Assembly: GCA_038231295.1 (NCBI GenBank)
Contig: JBBRLP010000007.1
Coordinates: forward strand, 15,193-79,192
Source of the DNA: JANXLO01 sp038231295
GTDB lineage: Bacteria > Armatimonadota > Chthonomonadetes > Chthonomonadales > Chthonomonadaceae
Direction: 5' to 3'
Length of the DNA: 64,000 nucleotides
A program made the position numbers and the translations under genes. Of this stretch, positions 33,767 to 43,505 are shown piece by piece. Position 1 is the stretch's first letter. Every line of letters starts with the position of its first letter. The notes below the pieces were generated by a model, which did not search any database, had not been told where the DNA came from, and saw only the letters and a list, made by a program, of their open reading frames with translations.

Positions 33767-36700
33767 ATGTTTACCTCCGCTTCTAAACGCACTGCTTTCA
33801 CCGTATTTGCTTCCTCTCCCGCCGTGCGCTTCCGACTGCGTTCCTCAGTGCTAGCGGCATGTCTGCTTGGCTCCCTGTCATTTGCCTGCCTTCCCTCTCA
33901 CGCCGACCCGCCTGCCGCACAGACACCCGCCGCCTCTGCCAATCAAACAACTCCTCCGCCAGTGTTCAAAGCCAACCCGGAAGTCCAAGCGTTACTGGAT
34001 CAGGGCAAAGCAGCCCTCCTGGCAGGCAAGAACAAAGAGGCTGCCGACCTCTACGAGCAGGCGCTCACCAGAGCCAGAACGCTTGCCGACCGAAAAGGAG
34101 AGACGGAAGCACTTCGAGGACGCGGCAACGTCTACCGGGTGGTCAAAGAGCCACAGAAAGCGCTGGGACTCTACCAACAGGCTCTCTCTGTTGCCCAAGC
34201 CCTCAAGGACGCAACCGGGCAAGCCGCTGCCCTCAACAATATAGGGCTTGTCAACAGCGATACCGGTCAGCCACAAAAGGCGCTGGAGTTCTATCAACAG
34301 GCATTGCCGCTTTACCGGGACTTGGGAGATAAAGTTGCTGAGGGCAAAATCCTGAACCAGTTAGGCAATGCCTGTCGTCTTTCCAGGCAATATGAGACAG
34401 CAATCGGTTATTTGCAGCAGTCTTTATTGTTCCACCGCAGCCTTGGGGCGAAGGGTGGAGAAGCCTTAGCGTTGAATTACCTGGGTGGCGTCTATCTGGA
34501 CCAAGCCCAGTATCCAAAGGCGACGGAGTACTACCTCCAGGAACTGCAAACCGACCGCCTCAGTGGCGATCGCAATGAAGAAGGCCATGCGCTGTGCAAT
34601 CTGGGGCTCGTATGCCAGGCTGAGAACCAGGTTGAGGAAGCTCTCGACTACTTTCAGCAGTCTATTCCGCTTTACCGTGCGACCGGTGATGGCCCCATGG
34701 AGGCATGGACCATACAGCGCATCGGCAGCCTTTATTGGACTACCGGTCAATTTCAGAAAGCATTGGATTATTACCAACAAGTTCTCTCCATCCACCATTC
34801 TCTGGGAGATAAAAACGCAGAGGGTACGGCCTTCTTGAATGTCGGCCTGGTCTATAACAAACTTAACCAATCGCAGCAGGCAATAGACTTCTATCAGCAG
34901 GCATTGGCACTGCATCGCACCACTGGTAATAAGCAGGCAGAGGCGAGAGTCCTCAACGAAATTGGCCGAACATATAACGCCCTCAAGCAGCCGCAGAAAG
35001 CAATCGAATTCTATCAGCAGTCTCTTCCGCTTTACCAATCCACCGGTAACAAGAACGGCGAAGCAGATGCACTCGTTGGGATTGCTTACGTCTACAGCAC
35101 TACCGGTCAGCCACAAAAGGCGCTGGAGTTCTATCAGCAAGGGCTGGTGATATACCGCGCCGCAGGCAACAAGAAGCAGGAAATCGCCATGCTAAATTAT
35201 ATAGCAGGCGTCTATAAAGAGATGAAGCAGGTTCCGAAGGCGCTCGATATTTACGAACAGATAGTCCTTGTCTATCGCACCAGCGGGGACAAAGCAGGGG
35301 AGGCAGGCGCCTTAATTGATGCTGGAAACAACAATTATCTGGCCCATCAATTTGAGAAGGCGCTGGAATTCTATCAGCAGGCATTACTGCTCGAACAGTC
35401 TCTTAGTGACAAGTTCAGTGAAGCCATCTGTTATGGTAACATCGCCGAAGCTTATAAGGGTCTCAGTCAGCCACAGAAGGCACTGGAATTCTATCAGAAG
35501 GCATTGCCTCTCTATCATGCCACAGACCATAAGAACAACGAAGGCATTACCTTAGCCTCTATTGGCAGTATCTATGACAGTATCGGTCAGAAACAACAGG
35601 CAATGGAGTTCTATCAGCAGGCGCTTCCCCTCTATCGTGCGGTCGGCAATAAGAGTGGTGAAGCAAATTTGCTGAGTTCTATTGGGGTGAACTACTTCGA
35701 TACGAACGAACCCCGGAAAGCGCGCGAGGTTTTCCAGCAGGCTCTGATTCTGTGGCAGGCTATGGGTGAAAAGCACGCCGAAGCGCTGATACGTTTCAAT
35801 ATCGGCAATACTTATGCCAGCACAGAGGAGCCTCTAAAAGCGCTGGAATTCTACCAGCAAGCCCTTCCATTCTTCCACACCACTGCCGACAAAAACTTGG
35901 AAGCGCAGACGCTGAATGCTATGGGCAGAAACTATGGTAATTCTGGTCAGCAACAGAAGGCACTGTCGGCCTTTCAGCAGGGGATGCTCATTGACAAAGC
36001 GCTCGGCAACAAGAAAGGCGAGGCAGAAGCGCTTGTTAATATTGCTGCGACCCACAAAGCGATCGGTCACATACAAAAGGCGATAGAACTCTTACAGCAG
36101 GCGCTGCCAACTTTACGAGCAACAGGCGATCAAGAGATCGAAGCAGACGCACTTAACAATCTAGGCAGCCTCTATAAGTCTGCCAGTAAGCCGCAGAAGG
36201 CATTGGAGTTCTATCAGCAGGCTCTCACGCTCTCCAAAACCCTTGGCTTTAAGACTGGTGAGTTAGCGGCGAAGACGGGCCTTGCCTACGTCTACGGAGA
36301 TACCGGGGACAAACAGAAATCTCTGGACCTCTATCAGCAGGCGCTATTGCTCAGTCGCGCCATGGGAGACAAATCTGGCGAAGCAGGCGCGCTCAACAAT
36401 AGTGGGATCGTCTATTACTCTCTTAGTGAATATCAAAAAGCGCTGGAACTGTACCAGCAGGCGCTTCCGATCTATCGCGCCGTTGACGATAAAGGTGGCA
36501 CAGCCAGCGCCCTAACGAACATTGCTATCATTTATAAGGAGACAGGACACCCTCAGAAGGCGCTCGAAATGTATCAGCAGGCTTTGCCACTCCACCACGT
36601 CTTTGGCGACAAAACCAATGAGGCGACAACACTGAATCGTATCGCCGATGTTTACAGCGATTTCGGACAGCCGCAGAAAGCGTTGGAATTCCACCAGAAG

Positions 36701-39700
36701 GCAATGGCGCTCCAGCACACCATTGAAGATAGCGCGGGCGAAAATGGCACCCGCACAAGCCTGGGCCTCCGCTATCTGGATATTGGTCAGCCCCGGAAAG
36801 CGCTCGCTCTGTTTCAGCAGGCGATGACGTTCTACCAAGCCAGCGGTAACAAGCAGGGTATCGCGAATAACCTTGTCAACATGGGACTGGCTTACAATGA
36901 TACTGGGCATCCGCAAAAGGCGCTCGAACTATACCAGCAGGCTCTGCCATTGCATCGCGCCACCGGAAGCAAAATCAACGAGGCTAACACACTCAACAAT
37001 ATAGGCACATACTATAAAGATACCGGCCAGCCATTGAAAGCGCTGGATTTTCAACAACAAGCGCTGCGAATCTATCGCGCTATAGGAGATAAGCATGGAG
37101 AGATAAGCGCACTTCAAGCTATTGGCCTCGTCTATATTACCCTCAGCGAACCGCAAAAGGCATTCGCAGCCTTGCAGCAGGCCCTCCACACAAGCAAGAC
37201 CACTGGCAATAGAAGCAGAGAAGCATATATACTTGCTAATCTCGGAGTGGTCTATGCCCAGATTGGCAACTCTCAGCAGGCGAAAGTCCTTCTCCTACAG
37301 GCGCAGCGTATTTGGCAGAAAGGGGGCGATAAGGAGGGGGAAGCCCACGCTCTCTATCTACTCGCTGACTTTTACCCGCCGCTACAGAAGAGGGCTATGC
37401 TGGAACAGGCGTTGACAACATACCACGCTTCCGAAAACAAGGAGGGGGAAGCTAGCATTCTTACCAGTCTTAACGATGTCTATAGAAGCCTTGGGCAGAC
37501 GCAGAAGGGGATGGATTTGCTGCAGCAGGCTCTGGCGATCTACCGAACTACCGGCAACACAGATTACGAAGCGAATGTTCTCATTAGTATCGGGGAAGCC
37601 TACTACGCAAGCGGCCAGCCGCAGAAAGCGTTGGAATTCTATCAAAAGGTACTCAATATTGCCCGTGCAGTCGGCAATAAAAATCGCGAAGCCGTCGCTC
37701 TCACCACAATCGGCATCGTCTATTACGACACGGGGCAGTTTCCGAAGGCTCTGGAGTTCTTTCAGCGGACGCGGCATATCTGCCAAGCGACGGGCAACAT
37801 ATATTACGAAGCGAACGCTCTCAATAATATCGGGAACGCATATGCCGAAAGCGGCCAACCGCAAAAAGGACTGGATTGTTGGCATCAGGCACAGAGGATA
37901 TTTCAAAGTACCCATAATAAGTGGGGCGTTGCCAACTCCTTGTCTTCGACAGGCGACTTCTACAGAGAAATCGGCCAGCCTCAGAAGGGACAACCGCTCC
38001 TGCAGAAAGCGCTGCGGTTATATCGGGCTATTGGAGACAGACATGGGGAAGCGGAGGCTCTAAAGAACCTGGGCAGCGTCTATCAGGCCAGCCATCAGTA
38101 CGCACTATCCCTACACACGTTTCAGCAGGCTTTGCTCCTGAATCAGTTCGTTAAAGACCAGCGTGCGGAAACTCTGGATCGGATGGCGGCGGTAGAGCAG
38201 CAGCTTCATCAATCGGCTGCCGCGCTCACCTATTCTCGTCAGGCCGTTACGCTTATCGAGGAACTGCGTACCAGTCTGGGAGGCTATGGGGAGAGTAAGT
38301 CATCGTTGCTCGCCTCCAAACTGCCCATCTACTACCACTGCATTGATCTGCTCCTACAAAGTGGACGGACGGAAGAGACCTTCGCTCTTGCTCAGAAGAC
38401 CAAAGGGCGTGGACTTCTGGACCTGCTCGGTTCTGGAAGAGTCGCTCTGGACGGCGCTCTGACCCCGGAAGAGCAGCAGCAGCAGCAAGACCTACGATAT
38501 CAGGCAGACTATCTCAATCAGCAGATGGTCAAGGAAGGCGTCCAGAACGAAGTCGGCAGCAAGAAACGCTTTACCGCTCTTCAGCAGCAGCAACGCGAGG
38601 TCGAGGGGAAACTACAGACACTCACCGACACGCTGTATGCCCGGCATCCCGGTCTGGCTGATAAGCAGATCGCTACAACGGCGACCCTCGGCAGTCTCTC
38701 CTCCCTTCTGCCCTCTGACACCGCGCTGTTTGACTACATCGTCCTCTCCAACAAAAAACTTCTGCTCTTTGTGGTGACGAAAAATCAGGGCAAAGCAGCA
38801 GTCAAGGTCTACCCGATTGCAGTCAGCACTGCCACGCTACAAAAGGAGTGCGCCGCTTTCCGCGCCGTCTGTGCCGATCCCCGCAAAGACTATCGCCCGC
38901 TCGCCGCCCGATTGTCGCGTCTTCTCCTCGCTCCGGCCTCCGCGCAACTCACAGGCAAGAAGCGTCTCGTTGTCTGTCCGGACGGTCCGTTGTGGAACGT
39001 GCCGTTTCAAGCGTTGACGCTCTCCGGTGGCAAGCAAGAGGTTTCGTTCCTCTGGCAGCATTACGATCTGGCGTATGCCTACTCCGCAACGGGAGTTCAG
39101 GCCGCGCTTCGGACAAGTAGCCAGTGGACGAGTAAGCCAATCAACACCCTCCTGGTGATGGCAAACCCGGACTTCGGGAGCAGCAAGCGCTTCGGAGACC
39201 TCGACGCCCTGCCCGGTCAGCGGCCACTTTCAGACCCCTCTCGGCCCCTGTCTGACCCTTCAAGGCCCCTGTTGGATCCGTCTCGGCCGCTGTCTGACCC
39301 CTCGCGACCCTTGCTGGACCCTTCAAGGCCGCTCTCCGATCCTTCCCGACCCTTGTTGGACCCGTCCCGTCCGCTGTCTGACCCCTCCCGTTCCCTGTCT
39401 CCCTCTCGCTCGATGACGGCGGCTCTGGAAACCAGAGGAGGGGGGATTGCCTCCCTGCCCGGCACACAGCGCGAAGCCGACGCCCTGCATCTCCTGTTCC
39501 CCGAGGCAACGGTATTCACCGGTCTGTCCGCTCAGGAGAGTACGGCGAAGGAGCAGATGGGCAAGTATCGGTATCTGCACTTCGCCACACACGGCTTCCT
39601 CAACGATGCCGCGCCTCTCCTCTCCTCCATCGTTCTCGCTCAGCCGGACAAGAACGATGCGAAAGCCAGCAAGGAGGACGGTTTCCTGACCGCGAGAGAG

Positions 39701-40024
39701 GTGTTTGACCTGCAACTCAATGCTGATCTGGTGACGCTCTCCGCCTGCAACACCGGACGAGGCAACATCCGAACCGGCGAGGGGGTGGTAGGACTGAGTT
39801 GGGCATTCTTCGTGGCGGGAGTGCCGACGCAGGTGGTGAGCCAGTGGAGTGTGGACGATGCGGCGACGGCGCAGTTGATGCGAGTGTTCTACAGCCATCT
39901 CAAAGCAGGCGAGGGCAAGAGCCAGTCGCTGCGGCAGGCGGCGCTGAGTTTGCAGCAGGAGAAGGGGCATCACCATCCGTACTACTGGGCGCCCTTCCTC
40001 CTCATGGGAGACTGGAGGCGTTAA
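33767..40024 (+). CDS. Giant exported TPR-CHAT protease (about 34 TPRs)
   Basis: 2085 residues. I chose ATG 33767 (GGGAG upstream), followed by a signal peptide (SSVLAACLLGSLSFACLPSH). About 34 tandem 40-residue TPR-like repeats fill residues about 80-1460 (pattern QPQKALEFYQQALPLY). A helical linker follows, then a CHAT domain (caspase-clan, about 1560-2085) with catalytic His1942 in HFATHG and Cys1994 in LSACNTGRG, both intact. The CHAT domain carries a low-complexity insert of eight DPSRPL-type heptads (39232-39399). The TPRs are probably a peptide- or partner-sensing arm that controls the protease. The repeat DNA is AT-richer than its surroundings, suggesting transfer or relaxed composition. 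No obvious substrate gene is adjacent. Confidence 0.92.
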   Translation: MFTSASKRTAFTVFASSPAVRFRLRSSVLAACLLGSLSFACLPSHADPPAAQTPAASANQTTPPPVFKANPEVQALLDQGKAALLAGKNKEAADLYEQALTRARTLADRKGETEALRGRGNVYRVVKEPQKALGLYQQALSVAQALKDATGQAAALNNIGLVNSDTGQPQKALEFYQQALPLYRDLGDKVAEGKILNQLGNACRLSRQYETAIGYLQQSLLFHRSLGAKGGEALALNYLGGVYLDQAQYPKATEYYLQELQTDRLSGDRNEEGHALCNLGLVCQAENQVEEALDYFQQSIPLYRATGDGPMEAWTIQRIGSLYWTTGQFQKALDYYQQVLSIHHSLGDKNAEGTAFLNVGLVYNKLNQSQQAIDFYQQALALHRTTGNKQAEARVLNEIGRTYNALKQPQKAIEFYQQSLPLYQSTGNKNGEADALVGIAYVYSTTGQPQKALEFYQQGLVIYRAAGNKKQEIAMLNYIAGVYKEMKQVPKALDIYEQIVLVYRTSGDKAGEAGALIDAGNNNYLAHQFEKALEFYQQALLLEQSLSDKFSEAICYGNIAEAYKGLSQPQKALEFYQKALPLYHATDHKNNEGITLASIGSIYDSIGQKQQAMEFYQQALPLYRAVGNKSGEANLLSSIGVNYFDTNEPRKAREVFQQALILWQAMGEKHAEALIRFNIGNTYASTEEPLKALEFYQQALPFFHTTADKNLEAQTLNAMGRNYGNSGQQQKALSAFQQGMLIDKALGNKKGEAEALVNIAATHKAIGHIQKAIELLQQALPTLRATGDQEIEADALNNLGSLYKSASKPQKALEFYQQALTLSKTLGFKTGELAAKTGLAYVYGDTGDKQKSLDLYQQALLLSRAMGDKSGEAGALNNSGIVYYSLSEYQKALELYQQALPIYRAVDDKGGTASALTNIAIIYKETGHPQKALEMYQQALPLHHVFGDKTNEATTLNRIADVYSDFGQPQKALEFHQKAMALQHTIEDSAGENGTRTSLGLRYLDIGQPRKALALFQQAMTFYQASGNKQGIANNLVNMGLAYNDTGHPQKALELYQQALPLHRATGSKINEANTLNNIGTYYKDTGQPLKALDFQQQALRIYRAIGDKHGEISALQAIGLVYITLSEPQKAFAALQQALHTSKTTGNRSREAYILANLGVVYAQIGNSQQAKVLLLQAQRIWQKGGDKEGEAHALYLLADFYPPLQKRAMLEQALTTYHASENKEGEASILTSLNDVYRSLGQTQKGMDLLQQALAIYRTTGNTDYEANVLISIGEAYYASGQPQKALEFYQKVLNIARAVGNKNREAVALTTIGIVYYDTGQFPKALEFFQRTRHICQATGNIYYEANALNNIGNAYAESGQPQKGLDCWHQAQRIFQSTHNKWGVANSLSSTGDFYREIGQPQKGQPLLQKALRLYRAIGDRHGEAEALKNLGSVYQASHQYALSLHTFQQALLLNQFVKDQRAETLDRMAAVEQQLHQSAAALTYSRQAVTLIEELRTSLGGYGESKSSLLASKLPIYYHCIDLLLQSGRTEETFALAQKTKGRGLLDLLGSGRVALDGALTPEEQQQQQDLRYQADYLNQQMVKEGVQNEVGSKKRFTALQQQQREVEGKLQTLTDTLYARHPGLADKQIATTATLGSLSSLLPSDTALFDYIVLSNKKLLLFVVTKNQGKAAVKVYPIAVSTATLQKECAAFRAVCADPRKDYRPLAARLSRLLLAPASAQLTGKKRLVVCPDGPLWNVPFQALTLSGGKQEVSFLWQHYDLAYAYSATGVQAALRTSSQWTSKPINTLLVMANPDFGSSKRFGDLDALPGQRPLSDPSRPLSDPSRPLLDPSRPLSDPSRPLLDPSRPLSDPSRPLLDPSRPLSDPSRSLSPSRSMTAALETRGGGIASLPGTQREADALHLLFPEATVFTGLSAQESTAKEQMGKYRYLHFATHGFLNDAAPLLSSIVLAQPDKNDAKASKEDGFLTAREVFDLQLNADLVTLSACNTGRGNIRTGEGVVGLSWAFFVAGVPTQVVSQWSVDDAATAQLMRVFYSHLKAGEGKSQSLRQAALSLQQEKGHHHPYYWAPFLLMGDWRR
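39232..39399 (+). repeat. In-frame 21-bp minisatellite inside the CHAT domain
   Basis: Eight tandem 21-bp units encode DPSRPLS or DPSRPLL, alternating, with the last unit DPSRSLS. Codons differ between units (CCC/CCT/CCG, TCT/TCA/TCC/TCG), so the array is not brand new. It lies in the loop between the strand ending GDLDALPG and the following LPGTQREADAL helix, where most CHAT proteins have a short turn. Confidence 0.85.
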
Positions 40025-40029
40025 CTCCG

Positions 40030-40043
40030 CACCTTACGCAGGC
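40030..40043 (+). repeat. Solo terminal-repeat fragment
   Basis: CACCTTACGCAGGC, identical to the core of the inverted terminal repeats of the elements at 41433 and 52046. It lies between the TPR-CHAT stop and the next gene, so the gene at 40083-41420 is flanked by copies in the same orientation (40030 and 41435). Confidence 0.5.
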
Positions 40044-40082
40044 AGGCTATTTGAGGAGATGAATCGCAAGAAAGGTGGGCGC

Positions 40083-41420
40083 ATGAAACTTCTGGCGATG
40101 CTGGTGCTGGCAGGACTATTGGCGGCAAGTCGGGCGCAGGGCGACCGGCTGAGTCTGCTGGACAACGGCGTGATTCGGCTGGGGGTAGACCTGGAGCAGG
40201 GCGGGACGATCACCTGGCTGTCCGCCTCGGGGTCCGATAAAAACGTCATCAACGCGCACGACCGGGGGCGGCAGATACAGCTTTCGTTCTACTCCGGGCC
40301 GCAGCCGTTTGGCAAGGCGCATCCGGGCTGGGAAAACTGGCCCTGGAATCCCATCGGGACAGGCGACGCTTACGGCCATGCCAGCCAGGTTCTGACGCAC
40401 ACGAACGACGGCAAAACCCTCTACACGAAAAGCATTCCCCTCCAGTGGGCGCTCGACAATGTGCCGGGAGAGTGTACGTTCGAGACATGGATCACACTGA
40501 GTGGCAAGACCGCGCACGTCCGCAGTCGGCTCGTCAACAATCGCCCGGACAAGACGCAGTACGGCGCTTACGGTCAGGAACTGCCTGCGGTCTACACCAT
40601 TGGGAAACTGTATCGGCTCGTTACCTACGATGGCGACAAGCCCTTTACGAACGGGCCGGTGCGGCAGCTAGAGAACAGCGGCCCGCCTTGGACATCCTGG
40701 AAGGCGACGGAACACTGGGCCGCTCTGCTGGACGATGACAATCATGGGCTGGGCATCGTGCATCCCAACCTGTTCTCGTTCATTGGCGGCTTTCACGGCC
40801 CGCCGAACACCGGTGGCCCCACCGACGACTCCACCGGCTATATCGCCCCGGTGCGTCAGGAGATTCTGGACCACAACATCGTCTATGAGTACGACTACAC
40901 GCTGATCCTGGGTTCCATGGAGGAGATTCGTGCGACGGCGACGGCCCTGCGCCCGCACGACCCCCGCCCGGACTACCAGTTCACTCGTGACCGCCAGCAC
41001 TGGACCTACCAGAACGCCGACGATACGGGCTGGCCTCTCAAAGGAGCCGTTCGGGTGCGTCTGGAGCAGAACGACCCGCAGATGATCGGGCCGGAGCAGT
41101 GGTGGGACGCAAAAACCACGCCGAAACTCACGTTGCGGGCGGCGTTCCACACCCATCAGACACGGGCGGAACTGTTCTGGAGCGTTCTGGGCCAATCCGG
41201 CTTTTCGGGGGAGCGCCGTCTGAATTTCGGAATCATTCCTGACGGCAAGTATCACGACTACACGCTCGATCTCGCCGCTATCCCGACGTATACAGGCACG
41301 ATTACCGGACTGCGCTTCGACCCGGTTCCCGCAGGCGAGAAAGGCGACTACGCCGACATCGCCTTCCTCTCCTGGCGCATTCCGAAAAAGCAGCCTGCCT
41401 ACAAGCCTCCCATTCGATAA
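40083..41420 (+). CDS. Exported protein of unknown function, probably beta-rich
   Basis: 445 residues from ATG 40083, preceded by AAAGGTGG at a normal distance; ATG 40059 has its ribosome site directly abutting. The signal peptide is LLAMLVLAGLLAASRAQG. The mature protein is rich in Trp, Tyr, Gly and Asp (GWENWPWNPIGTGDAYGH, KATEHWAALLDDDNHGLGIV), with SLLDNGVIRLGVDLEQGGTI at the start. This suggests a galactose-mutarotase-like or other beta-sandwich carbohydrate-binding fold. I cannot name a family. It is flanked by copies of CACCTTACGCAGGC and ends next to the mobile element at 41433. Confidence 0.7.
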   Translation: MKLLAMLVLAGLLAASRAQGDRLSLLDNGVIRLGVDLEQGGTITWLSASGSDKNVINAHDRGRQIQLSFYSGPQPFGKAHPGWENWPWNPIGTGDAYGHASQVLTHTNDGKTLYTKSIPLQWALDNVPGECTFETWITLSGKTAHVRSRLVNNRPDKTQYGAYGQELPAVYTIGKLYRLVTYDGDKPFTNGPVRQLENSGPPWTSWKATEHWAALLDDDNHGLGIVHPNLFSFIGGFHGPPNTGGPTDDSTGYIAPVRQEILDHNIVYEYDYTLILGSMEEIRATATALRPHDPRPDYQFTRDRQHWTYQNADDTGWPLKGAVRVRLEQNDPQMIGPEQWWDAKTTPKLTLRAAFHTHQTRAELFWSVLGQSGFSGERRLNFGIIPDGKYHDYTLDLAAIPTYTGTITGLRFDPVPAGEKGDYADIAFLSWRIPKKQPAYKPPIR

Positions 41421-41432
41421 CGCCTTAAACAG

Positions 41433-41640
41433 CTCACCTTACGCAGGCGACCATGCCGTTGGTTTTATTATGCGGACGGACTGGACGGAGTGCGATGGAC
41501 TGAAGTCCCCGCTAGGTGACCTTCGGCCCAGTTTCCTTCGGAAACGTCTATGCGGTGAGGGCCACTCATCGCGCTCAATTACCTTGTCGCACCGTGTCTC
41601 GTCCGAAGGACGATCCGGCGAAGCCGCGTAGCGAGGGGTT
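41433..41640 (-). mobile_element. MITE-like element with REP unit, reversed copy
   Basis: It begins with CTCACCTTACGCAGGCG (41433-41449), the terminal repeat of the 52046-52252 element. It contains the REP unit (41492-41545: GATGGACTGAAGTCCCC ... GTTTCCTTCGGAAAC) and the block TCGTCCGAAGGACGATCCGG then CGAAGCCGCGTAGCGAGGGG, all in the opposite orientation to the 52046 copy. The right terminal repeat is not recognisable. CGATAACGCCTTAAACAG (41415) and CGATAACGCCTCAAACGG (41660) flank it as an imperfect direct repeat. Confidence 0.65.
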
Positions 41641-41690
41641 ACAACCTGACTCTCCCCTCCGATAACGCCTCAAACGGCAGGCGTCTGCGT

Positions 41691-42611
41691 TTACGCCACC
41701 GTCGGGGTTTCTCCGGCGTCGGTGAGGCGGCGCTTGGCCTCCTCGTAGACTTCGGCGGGGAGCGGGCCTTTCTGTGCCATCGCGATGTTCTCGGTCAGGT
41801 GCGCCGGGTTGAGCGTCCCGACAATCGTGGTGTGGATGTCGGGATGGGAGAGCAGGAAACGCAGCAGGAACGAGGTGCGCGACTCGCCCTCTTCCCGCAA
41901 TTCGTCCAGCTTCGCGGCTTCGTACTTCTTCCAGCGGTCTTCTGCGCCGAGGCCGGCTCCCGGCTCGCCGCGCGCGACGCCGCCCCGGTCAATCACCCCG
42001 GCCCCGCCCTGCACCGCGTCGGTAATGACCTGCTCATGGGCGCGTTCCAGTGCGGAGTAGGGAATCTGGTAGACATCGAAGAGGCCGAGCGCAATATAGG
42101 TGGTGATATGGGGCAGAGTGGAAGAGCAGCCGATAAAGCGCACTTTGCCCTGCTGCTTCATCTCCTCCAGAACGGCGATCAGGTCCCCCTGCTCTACCTG
42201 CTCCACGCTCGGATTGTGCAACTGCATTACGTCCACATGGTCGGTCTTCATGCGCTGCAAACTCTCGTGCAGGCCCCGAAACAGGTTTTCGCGAGTCCAG
42301 ACGTGGGGCGTGTCGTCCGTAGTGTCGTCCCGGCGAACGACGGTGCAGCCACACTTGGTAGCAAGGAAATACTCGTCGCGGCGCGAACTGAGGTACTTGC
42401 CGATGAACTCCTCGCTGCGCCCGTAGTCGTTGGCGGTGTCTATGAAGTTGATGCCTGAGTCGAGAACCGCATTGAGGATGGTCTCGGCCTGCTCTTCGGT
42501 CACCGGGCGTCCGCCCCAGATGCGCGAGCCGCGTACCTCCATCGCCCCAAATCCCAGCGCGGTCACTTCCAACTCCGTGCGCCCCAGTTTGCGTTTTGCC
42601 AGTTCGGTCAT
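41691..42611 (-). CDS. Aldo/keto reductase
   Basis: 306 residues, cytosolic. The catalytic set is present: Asp and Tyr in FIDTANDYGRSE, Lys in FLATKCGCT, His in DVMQLHNPSVEQ. The N-terminus (KRKLGRTELEVTALGFGAME) is that of the YhdN/Tas-like group, and a C-terminal NADPH-binding stretch is complete. The start follows GGGAG. It lies 60 bp after a PhyH dioxygenase gene on the same strand and is probably co-transcribed, perhaps in catabolism of a sugar-like compound. Substrate not readable. Confidence 0.9.
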   Translation of the reverse strand: MTELAKRKLGRTELEVTALGFGAMEVRGSRIWGGRPVTEEQAETILNAVLDSGINFIDTANDYGRSEEFIGKYLSSRRDEYFLATKCGCTVVRRDDTTDDTPHVWTRENLFRGLHESLQRMKTDHVDVMQLHNPSVEQVEQGDLIAVLEEMKQQGKVRFIGCSSTLPHITTYIALGLFDVYQIPYSALERAHEQVITDAVQGGAGVIDRGGVARGEPGAGLGAEDRWKKYEAAKLDELREEGESRTSFLLRFLLSHPDIHTTIVGTLNPAHLTENIAMAQKGPLPAEVYEEAKRRLTDAGETPTVA

Positions 42612-42671
42612 CGAAATCTCCCTGTGAATGTGCGTACAGTCCCTGTGTGAGGCAGACTGTGAAAAGTGTCG

Positions 42672-43505
42672 CTATTTCGCCTCTTCGGGGCTGTGTTCGC
42701 GCAGCCAGACCCGCAGCGGCACATCGGCGTCGCCGGGCGAGTAGTGGCCGTTGCAGTTGACGCCATCGCCGAGCAGTTGGCGGCGGATGGGATCGCTCTG
42801 TTCCCAGAGGGTCTGCACGGTCATATCGTCTTTGGTGCGAATCCAGCGGTAGCCATAGCCGTAGAAGAGGATTTTGCGCGTGATGTCCGACCAGTTCGGG
42901 CTGGCCGTGTGCCAGAGTCTCCGGTCGAAGAAGACAGCGGAGCCGGGCTTCGCAAGAACAGGAACGGCCCCCTCCGGCTGCCCGATGCCGTCGGGTGGCA
43001 TGGGCATGGTATCCTGCAAATGGCTGCCGGGAATGACCCAGAAGTTGCCGCGTCCCGCCTCACCGGTATCCGAGAGGAAGTAGGCGACTTTGAGGGAAAG
43101 GCGCGGGCGGGGATGACTCTCCATCTCCACATTGACGCGCCCACTGTCCTGATGCCAGCCGAATGTCTTGTCGCTTATTTCCTGACCGGAGGGCGGCGTC
43201 ACGATAAGGTGGGCATGGTACAGGTAGATGTTCCAGCCGAGGATGCCCCATACTTTCGGCACGGTTGTGGGGCAGTCCACCAGGTCGGCGAAGAGCGGGT
43301 CTTCGGGAATGAAGTTGGGATAGAACAGGGCCTTGCGCGGGTCTTGCCCCTGAGCAATCTGGCGTTCAAATATCCGGTCCGTGCGGGCCGTCAGGGCTTC
43401 TATCTGTTGCGGCGACAGCGCGTCCTCGACGACCAGCAGTCCGGTCTCATTGAACTGACGCCGCTCCGCGTCAGTCAGGCGATGCTCCAGACAGGAAATG
43501 TCCAT
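42672..43505 (-). CDS. Phytanoyl-CoA dioxygenase (PhyH)-family Fe(II)/2OG oxygenase
   Basis: 277 residues from ATG 43505 (AAAAGGA at normal distance; ATG 43511 abuts that site). The iron site is HxD in FGWHQDSGRVN and a distal His in RRLWHTASPNWSD; the oxoglutarate-binding Arg is probably in DITRKILFYGYGYRW. Family members hydroxylate small molecules using Fe(II), O2 and 2-oxoglutarate. It shares little beyond these motifs with the second PhyH protein in the window (50016-50816). The next gene downstream is an aldo/keto reductase. Confidence 0.9.
   Translation of the reverse strand: MDISCLEHRLTDAERRQFNETGLLVVEDALSPQQIEALTARTDRIFERQIAQGQDPRKALFYPNFIPEDPLFADLVDCPTTVPKVWGILGWNIYLYHAHLIVTPPSGQEISDKTFGWHQDSGRVNVEMESHPRPRLSLKVAYFLSDTGEAGRGNFWVIPGSHLQDTMPMPPDGIGQPEGAVPVLAKPGSAVFFDRRLWHTASPNWSDITRKILFYGYGYRWIRTKDDMTVQTLWEQSDPIRRQLLGDGVNCNGHYSPGDADVPLRVWLREHSPEEAK

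Noticed and set aside
34010..38150. CRISPR array or other DNA repeat system in the 120-bp repeats
   Set aside because: The repeats are codon-based, diverged and in frame throughout, encoding 40-residue TPRs; there are no spacers between exact repeats.
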